In this document: in pieces, positions 58,740-64,000 of the stretch
Layout: the number at the start of each line of letters is the position of its first letter
Numbering within the stretch: position 1 is the first letter of the stretch
From: Sulfitobacter sp. SK012
GTDB lineage: Bacteria > Pseudomonadota > Alphaproteobacteria > Rhodobacterales > Rhodobacteraceae
NCBI RefSeq assembly: GCF_003352085.1
Contig: NZ_CP025804.1
Coordinates: 4,216,001 to 4,280,000, forward strand
Direction: 5' to 3'
DNA length: 64,000 nucleotides
Position numbers and translations under genes: made by a program
Notes under the pieces: generated by a model
The model's input: only the letters and a program-made list of their open reading frames with translations
What the model was told of the DNA's origin: nothing
Databases searched by the model: none

Positions 58740-59975
58740 TTACTCGTAGGTCCGTTGATCTTCGATTACCAAACCATCCTTCGGCAGGCTACCGGGGGCG
58801 ACGACCTCAATCTGCCCCTTCATCTTCAACAGCTGGGCAACAGATGCGCCGTAAGCTGCCGCGTCGCCACTGGACGATTCAATGCGGACAGTCATGACGT
58901 CTTGCTCACCGACGCGGCTGGCAATGACCCGCGCTCGGGTGATTTCACTGTGATGCGCGACCAGATCGGCGACCTGCTCAGGGCGCACAAACATGCCCTT
59001 GATCTTGGTCGTCTGATCCGCGCGGCCCATCCAACCTTTGATGCGCAGATTGGTCCGACCGCAAGGCGACGGCCCCTCCATTACGGCACTCAGGTCTCCT
59101 GTCGCAAATCGGATGAGCGGATAATCAGGGTTCAGCGTGGTCACAACCACCTCACCAACTTCGCCGGTGGCCACAGGAATGCCTGTGCCGGGCGTGACAA
59201 TCTCTAGGATAACATCTTCATCCACGATCATCCCCTCAACAGCCGGGGTTTCGTAGGCGATGTTGCCCAAATCAGCCGTGGCGTAGCACTGCAAACAGGT
59301 AATGCCGCGTTCAGCGTACCAAGCGCGCAAGCTTGGAAACAAAGCACCGCCGCCAACTGCGGCACGGGTAATGCCAAGGGTCACGCCCATCTCGTCGGCT
59401 TTCTCAAGGATCACTTTGAGATAATCTGGTGTACCCGCATAGGCGGTCGTCCCAACGTCTCGCGCCGCAATCACCTGCAGCTCCGTTTGGCCGGTTCCAG
59501 CGGGCAAAACCGCTGCCCCAACAGCCCGCGCGCCGCTTTCAAAAATCATACCCGCTGGCGTGAGGTGATAGCCAAAGCAATTTTGCACAATGTCGCCTTT
59601 ACCGATCCCGCAGGCATGCAGAAACCGCCCCATGCGCCACCAGTTCGGCGCGACACTTGAGGGTTCGTAAATAGGGCCAGGGGATTGAAAAACATGACTG
59701 AAGCCGCAAGCGGGCTTGGTCGTGAAGCCGCCAAAGGGAGGTTGTGATGCCTGTGCGCGGCCAAGCTCGGATTTGCGCAACACGGGCAGATCGGCCAAGT
59801 CGGCGACTTGCGTGACCTGGGCCGCATCAATGCCCGCCAATGTGTCGCCATACCCACACAGCGCCTGCGCCCGCGCGATCTGCGCCGGTAGGGCAGCCGC
59901 AATATCTTTGGCACGCGCGTCCATGCTGCGCGTCTCAAGCTCATCGAAGTAACCTGTGCTCACCATGTGTTCCAC
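58740..59975 (-). CDS. Phenylacetate-CoA ligase family protein
   Basis: A 411-residue AMP-forming ligase of the PaaK type (activates an aromatic or other acid to its CoA form). Features include FSHVFQSPGPIYEP for ATP binding, an AGTP motif (VGTTAYAGTPDYL), YATADLGNIAYE, and RIKGWMGRADQTTKIKGMFV near 300-320. A GTG at 59975 is chosen with AGGGT upstream; an ATG at 59966 is possible. It lies right after the liv genes on the same strand, so it may activate the acid they import. Confidence 0.85.
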   Translation of the reverse strand: MEHMVSTGYFDELETRSMDARAKDIAAALPAQIARAQALCGYGDTLAGIDAAQVTQVADLADLPVLRKSELGRAQASQPPFGGFTTKPACGFSHVFQSPGPIYEPSSVAPNWWRMGRFLHACGIGKGDIVQNCFGYHLTPAGMIFESGARAVGAAVLPAGTGQTELQVIAARDVGTTAYAGTPDYLKVILEKADEMGVTLGITRAAVGGGALFPSLRAWYAERGITCLQCYATADLGNIAYETPAVEGMIVDEDVILEIVTPGTGIPVATGEVGEVVVTTLNPDYPLIRFATGDLSAVMEGPSPCGRTNLRIKGWMGRADQTTKIKGMFVRPEQVADLVAHHSEITRARVIASRVGEQDVMTVRIESSSGDAAAYGASVAQLLKMKGQIEVVAPGSLPKDGLVIEDQRTYE

Positions 59976-60020
59976 TCTGCCACCCTAATGCATAAAACGA
60001 AGCTATCTGCCTCCACGCCC

Positions 60021-60857
60021 TTAGCTCAACCAGCGCTTACGCCGCCGATAACTGCGCACGTCGCGGAACGACTTGCGTCCCTCATCCGACATACCCAGGT
60101 AAAATTCTTTCACATCCTGATTTTCACGCAAATCCGCGGCAGGACCGTCCATCACGACGCGTCCGCTTTCCAAGATATAACCGTAATGCGAATAGCGCAG
60201 CGCCACGTTGGTGTTCTGCTCCGCAAGCAGGAAGGTCACGCCTTCCTTTTCGTTGATCGTCTTCACAATCTCAAAAATCTGCTCGACCAATTGTGGGGCC
60301 AGTCCCATCGACGGCTCATCCAACAAGATCGTTTCAGGACGGCTCATCAATGCACGGCCCACAGCACACATCTGTTGCTCCCCGCCCGATGTATAACCCG
60401 CTTGGGATTTCCGCCGCTCCCGCAGACGCGGGAAATAGTTGTACACCATCTCCAAATCCGCCGCGATGGCTGCTTTGCCATCCCCGCGCGTATAGGCACC
60501 GGTCAGCAGGTTTTCCTCGATGGTGAGGTGCTCAAAACAGTGCCGCCCCTCCATCACCTGAACCACACCGCTTTTGACGGTCTCTGCCGGATCGGTGTGT
60601 TGAATTTCGCGACCTCGGTATTTGATCGACCCCTTGGTCACCTCGCCGCGCTCGCTGGCAAGCAAACCGGAAATCGCCTTGAGGGTCGTCGTCTTGCCCG
60701 CACCGTTACCGCCCAGCAACGCAATGATACCCCCCTTGGGGACATTCAAACTCACGCCCTTCAACACAAGGATCACATGATTGTAGATCACCTCGATATT
60801 GTTGACCTCAAGCAAGGTCTCGGAGGTGACGTCATTGGTTTTGGCAGCATCCAGCAT
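60021..60857 (-). CDS. livF: ABC transporter ATP-binding protein LivF type
   Basis: A 278-residue ATPase subunit of a branched-chain-type (HAAT) ABC importer. Walker A is GGNGAGKTT near residues 49-57, the signature YTSGGEQQM lies near 155-163 and Walker B is ILLDEPS near 177. The C-terminal end is longer and more basic than in E. coli LivF. It follows the binding-protein gene after an attenuator hairpin. No livG gene is in the window. Confidence 0.9.
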   Translation of the reverse strand: MLDAAKTNDVTSETLLEVNNIEVIYNHVILVLKGVSLNVPKGGIIALLGGNGAGKTTTLKAISGLLASERGEVTKGSIKYRGREIQHTDPAETVKSGVVQVMEGRHCFEHLTIEENLLTGAYTRGDGKAAIAADLEMVYNYFPRLRERRKSQAGYTSGGEQQMCAVGRALMSRPETILLDEPSMGLAPQLVEQIFEIVKTINEKEGVTFLLAEQNTNVALRYSHYGYILESGRVVMDGPAADLRENQDVKEFYLGMSDEGRKSFRDVRSYRRRKRWLS

Positions 60858-60886
60858 GAGGCTTCATCTTTCCAAATAATCTTAAA

Positions 60887-60921
60887 TTCCCCGGCCGCAA
60901 CACGGTGCAGCGGCCGGGGAA
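60887..60921 (-). terminator. Attenuator between the binding-protein gene and livF
   Basis: A 12-bp stem (TTCCCCGGCCGC with GCGGCCGGGGAA) flanks an 11-nt loop on the minus strand, followed by TTTAAG. It sits between the binding-protein stop and livF and so can raise binding-protein yield. Confidence 0.75.
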
Positions 60922-60932
60922 AGAACGGTTTA

Positions 60933-62225
60933 TTAACAGCCAGCTTCGATCTTGTTTTCTGCCGCATAGGCCGCAGAATCCGCGTCGATCAGGGGCTGAA
61001 CAACATCAGCATCTGTCGCTGAGAAGTCAGAAATCAACGACCATGTCTTGGTCGATGCATCCCACTGCGTAACACCAACAAGGCCGTTGCCGCCGTGGTT
61101 TTGGCAGCTGACTTTGAACTCAGGACCAAAGTTCGGCAGACCCAGTTCGGTCATACGCGCTTCGGTCATTTCCAGTGCTTCCATTCCGTCACGCATCATT
61201 CCAGGCGTAATGTCGGCAGTTCCGTGGATACCCTGAGCGTTCAGAGCAGCTTCAGCCGCAAGCATCGCTGCGTACAAACCGCGGTTATACAAAACCGTAC
61301 CGATCTGATCGCCCGCGCCAGCAGCATTTCCTGCATCAACAACGTATTTCTGGATGTCGTCGAACACAGGGAAGTCGCTGCCTACACCGTGGAACGTCAG
61401 CGCCTTGTAGCCGTTGGCACCTTCGCCAGCAGCAAGCACATCATTCTCCGAACCGGACCACCAAACGCCGATGAAGTTTTCCATCGGGAAGCGGATGTTG
61501 ACGGCTTCCTGAACGGCAACCTGGTTCATCACACCCCAACCATACATGATCACATAGTCAGGCTTGTCGCGACGGATCTGAAGCCACTGCGATTTCTGCT
61601 CCTGACCAGGGTGGTCAACGGGCACTTCTTTGAACTCAAAACCGTGCTTCTTGGACAGTTCTTGCAACGTCCGGATCGGCTCTTTGCCATAAGCGGAGTT
61701 GTGGTAAACCAGCGCGATCTTCTTGCCGTTCAGATCGCCACCGTTTTCCTTGAGCAGATAGTTCACAGCACCAGACGCACCATCCCAATAGTTGGCAGGG
61801 TAGTTGAATGTGTGCGTGAACACTTCGCCATTCTTTGCAGACGTCCGGCCATAGCCCATTGTGTGCATTGGAATGTCATCAGCTGTGGTTTTTGGGATCA
61901 GCTGATATGTGATGCCTGTGGACAGAGGTTGGTAAACCAACCCGCCGCCGCCTTTGAGCGACTCGTAGCATTCAACACCTTTTTCGGTGTTATAGCCGGT
62001 TTCGCATTCTGGCACGGTTGTCATCACGCCGCCGATGCCGCCATCACGGGCGTTAATCATCGTGAAGTAATCCGCATAGCCGTCAGCAAAAGGGATGCCC
62101 CCTGCCGCATATGGCCCAGTCCGGTAGCTCATGCTTGGAAATACAAGATCCGCCATCACGGGGCTTGCTGCCATCAGACCTGCGACGGCCCCCGCAGCAA
62201 CTCGTTTACCTAGTCTATATTTCAT
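60933..62225 (-). CDS. ABC transporter periplasmic binding protein (branched-chain amino acid/amide type)
   Basis: A 430-residue type I binding protein with a signal peptide (about residues 1-25, ending VMA). The ligand-binding region includes SMSYRTGPYAAGGIPFADGY and the ARDGGIGG segment. These proteins take branched-chain amino acids, amides or aromatic acids; the CoA ligase nearby makes an aromatic or carboxylic acid possible. It is the first of the visible genes after livM in transcription order. Confidence 0.88.
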   Translation of the reverse strand: MKYRLGKRVAAGAVAGLMAASPVMADLVFPSMSYRTGPYAAGGIPFADGYADYFTMINARDGGIGGVMTTVPECETGYNTEKGVECYESLKGGGGLVYQPLSTGITYQLIPKTTADDIPMHTMGYGRTSAKNGEVFTHTFNYPANYWDGASGAVNYLLKENGGDLNGKKIALVYHNSAYGKEPIRTLQELSKKHGFEFKEVPVDHPGQEQKSQWLQIRRDKPDYVIMYGWGVMNQVAVQEAVNIRFPMENFIGVWWSGSENDVLAAGEGANGYKALTFHGVGSDFPVFDDIQKYVVDAGNAAGAGDQIGTVLYNRGLYAAMLAAEAALNAQGIHGTADITPGMMRDGMEALEMTEARMTELGLPNFGPEFKVSCQNHGGNGLVGVTQWDASTKTWSLISDFSATDADVVQPLIDADSAAYAAENKIEAGC

Positions 62226-62319
62226 CGGTGTTTCCTCCCTTGGATATTATCCGATTAACTGCCGGGTTTTCCCGGTCGTCCCGTAGGGTGAGCAATCTGC
62301 CCACCCATGTGCCCCCAGC

Positions 62320-63396
62320 CTAGTGCGGGAAGGGCCACAATCTCAATTTCTCTTTGGCCACGCGCCACAGTTGCGCGATGCCATGTGGTTCTGCGATCAA
62401 GAATATCACGATCAGCGCGCCCACGATCACCAACTGCAAATGCGCCACGATGTCCGTAGGCCAGCCCAGCAGATCCACGCCCACAACCTTGAGCACCACT
62501 GGAAGCAATACCAAGAATGCCGCCCCGGCAAAGCTGCCAAAGATGCTGCCAAGCCCACCAATGATGATCATGAACAGCACCAAGAAAGACTTGGTGATGC
62601 CGAACACCTCGCCGACCTCAACCGCGCCCAGATAGATCGCAAAGAACAATGCGCCTGAAATCCCGATGAAAAACGAGCTGACCGCAAATGCCGTCAGTTT
62701 CGCACGCAGTGGGTTCACACCGATGATCTCGGCGGCGATATCCATATCCCGGATCGCCATCCAACGGCGCCCAACAGAGCCCCGCGTCAGATTGCGCGCG
62801 ATCACCGCAGAGGCGATCGTAAAGATAAGACAGAACCCGTAAGCCGCCCAGGCTTCGGTGTTCGGCCCGGTGATGATGATCCCGAAAGTATCGCGTTCTG
62901 GTGCACTGATCTGGCCCGAAGCGGAGTAGTTGTAAAACCACGGCACCCGGTTAAACAGCCACACCAAAAAGAACTGCGCCGCAAGCGTCGCCACGGCGAG
63001 GTAAAACCCCTTGATCCGCAAGCTTGGCAGACCAAACAGCACACCAACCGCGGCCGTAATCAGACCCGACAGCAAAACATGCACAAACATGCTCACATCA
63101 GGCATCGACGTCATCAACTTATAGCAAGCGTATGCCCCCACAGCCATGAACCCGCCGGTCCCAAGGCTCACCTGTCCGCAATATCCCACCAGAATATTCA
63201 ATCCAATCGCCGCGATCGCGTAGATCAAGAAGGGCATGAAAATCGAGTTCACCCAGTAGTCATTGACCATGAATGGAATGACCACAATCGCGATGAACAG
63301 CACCACATAGTAGCGGTAGCGATCAAACTTGATCGGAAATGTCTGCTGGTCCTCAGCATAGGTTGTGCTGAAATCGCCTGCTTCACGATAGAACAT
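62320..63396 (-). CDS. livM: ABC transporter permease LivM type
   Basis: A 358-residue permease with about ten hydrophobic helices. It has the family's GYCGQVSLGTGGFMAVGAY segment near 70-88 and the cytoplasmic EAA-type loop in VGRRWMAIRDMDIAAEIIGV. It pairs with LivH. The gene lies 94 bp ahead of the binding-protein gene. Confidence 0.9.
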   Translation of the reverse strand: MFYREAGDFSTTYAEDQQTFPIKFDRYRYYVVLFIAIVVIPFMVNDYWVNSIFMPFLIYAIAAIGLNILVGYCGQVSLGTGGFMAVGAYACYKLMTSMPDVSMFVHVLLSGLITAAVGVLFGLPSLRIKGFYLAVATLAAQFFLVWLFNRVPWFYNYSASGQISAPERDTFGIIITGPNTEAWAAYGFCLIFTIASAVIARNLTRGSVGRRWMAIRDMDIAAEIIGVNPLRAKLTAFAVSSFFIGISGALFFAIYLGAVEVGEVFGITKSFLVLFMIIIGGLGSIFGSFAGAAFLVLLPVVLKVVGVDLLGWPTDIVAHLQLVIVGALIVIFLIAEPHGIAQLWRVAKEKLRLWPFPH

Positions 63397-63441
63397 ATGT
63401 GCAGCCCTTTCTGGACATTTGTGATCGTGCCGAAATACTCA

Positions 63442-63882
63442 TCATTGCAGCCACTCCCGGAACCGCTTGTAACTATCGCTCAAGGTTACATCCGTCAAAG
63501 ATACCTCGCCGTCGACCTGCACCGCAGACAACAACAACCAGTATTCGACGTCTGCACCAACGGTGAAGTACAATATCTCAGATGTGAAATTGGGGCTGTG
63601 AACCCGGCGGCTTAGCAAAACGCATCGGTCGAAACCTTCAAGCCCCTGCAGTTTGAGCCGATTAAGACCCCTAACCACTTCGTTCTCGCGGTTGCCGCCC
63701 ATATCCACCTGCGCGGCAGCCAACTCAAAGTTTCCTTCAAGCATTGCTGCCTTAAAGGTCTCAAATTTCTCGATCTGCGGGCCGCCGGCGTCGTCGATAC
63801 AGGCAGCTTGAACAGTTGTGGCTACGCCGAGAGCGCACGCAAAGAGGCCTATACGCTTCGCTAATTCTAACAGTCGCGTCAT
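63442..63882 (-). CDS. Small secreted protein of unknown function
   Basis: A 146-residue protein with a signal peptide (about residues 1-26, ending VQA). It contains Cys28 and one later Cys (DRCVLL), which may form a disulfide. GAGAGGG precedes the ATG at 63882. It lies between livH and livM; the livH stop overlaps the ribosome binding region. No family recognised. It could be an accessory or partner of the transporter. Confidence 0.65.
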   Translation of the reverse strand: MTRLLELAKRIGLFACALGVATTVQAACIDDAGGPQIEKFETFKAAMLEGNFELAAAQVDMGGNRENEVVRGLNRLKLQGLEGFDRCVLLSRRVHSPNFTSEILYFTVGADVEYWLLLSAVQVDGEVSLTDVTLSDSYKRFREWLQ

Positions 63883-63883
63883 A

Positions 63884-64000
63884 TCAAACCCTCTCAATGA
63901 TCTTCTCCCCGAACAAACCCTGCGGACGGAACACCAGGAAGACGAGCGCTAGCATGTAGGCAAACCAATTCTCTGTGGCACCACCAAGGAATGGCGAACC
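63884..64000 (-). CDS. livH: ABC transporter permease LivH type (partial, 5' part outside window)
   Basis: Only the last 38 residues are present: GGATENWFAYMLALVFLVFRPQGLFG and a short tail to the stop at 63884. That matches the C-terminus of LivH permeases. The start is beyond the window end. It precedes the small secreted protein gene and livM in the same operon. Confidence 0.75.
   Translation of the reverse strand, partial: GSPFLGGATENWFAYMLALVFLVFRPQGLFGEKIIERV

Noticed and set aside
59967..61022. 351-residue plus-strand frame opposite livF
   Set aside because: Same reason: antisense of a clear ABC ATPase gene.
61095..62213. 372-residue plus-strand frame opposite the liv binding-protein gene
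   Set aside because: It is the mirror of a well-supported gene with strong codon bias, and its translation resembles no family.

Overview
The window looks like chromosomal DNA of a marine alphaproteobacterium of the Rhodobacteraceae (Roseobacter group). The evidence is the rRNA operon order 16S-tRNA-Ile-tRNA-Ala-23S-5S followed by an initiator tRNA-fMet, two uronate-type TRAP transporters, an IscR type-1-like iron operator, and many protein families common in that group. This is judged from sequence patterns alone; no database search was run and the genus is not resolved.

Layout. 0.3-1 kb: a small class III nucleotide cyclase. 1.8-4.3 kb: a nitrite-respiration cluster (c-type cytochrome, copper nitrite reductase NirK, NirV). 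4.8-6 kb: a GltS-type glutamate:Na+ symporter. 6.3-25 kb: a large hexuronate catabolism region with three GntR/FadR-type regulators, two TRAP transporters, KdgF, KDG kinase, KduI/KduD, UxaC, UxuB, UxuA, two more oxidoreductases, a redoxin and a GlcG/HbpS-like protein. A shared 12-bp pseudopalindrome (CTRGTATRCYAG) precedes its transcription units. 25-33 kb: a mixed accessory block: a PspA-YiaAB envelope-stress operon with a divergent TetR regulator and three operators, a LysR regulator, an acyl-CoA synthetase, a nitroreductase and an acyltransferase. The block lies between a decayed copy of the tRNA-fMet 3' end plus terminator and the intact tRNA-fMet. 33-40 kb: a glycosyltransferase and a complete rRNA operon, both on the minus strand. 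40-48.7 kb: msrP-merF-like-msrQ, an RTX protein, a fasciclin protein, clpB with a sigma-32-type promoter, and pyrF. 48.9-54 kb: a NUDIX hydrolase, DNA polymerase IV with an N-terminal zinc ribbon, an N-formylglutamate amidohydrolase family protein, tRNA-Val, rpmJ and a large adenylate cyclase. 54-58.7 kb: a ferric-iron ABC transporter whose binding protein and permease are separated by a glutathione S-transferase and an integrase remnant. 58.7-64 kb: a branched-chain-type ABC transporter (LivF, binding protein, LivM, LivH cut by the window end) with a phenylacetate-CoA-ligase-like enzyme and a small secreted protein.

How the genes work together. The uronate region takes up hexuronates through TRAP systems. 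Glucuronate or galacturonate passes through UxaC, UxuB and UxuA to 2-keto-3-deoxygluconate (KDG). Unsaturated uronates left by pectin- or alginate-type lyases pass through KdgF, KduI and KduD (or the extra SDR) to the same KDG, which KdgK phosphorylates. No polysaccharide lyase and no KDPG aldolase lie in the window, so the cell probably scavenges monomers or short oligomers and finishes the route with enzymes encoded elsewhere.
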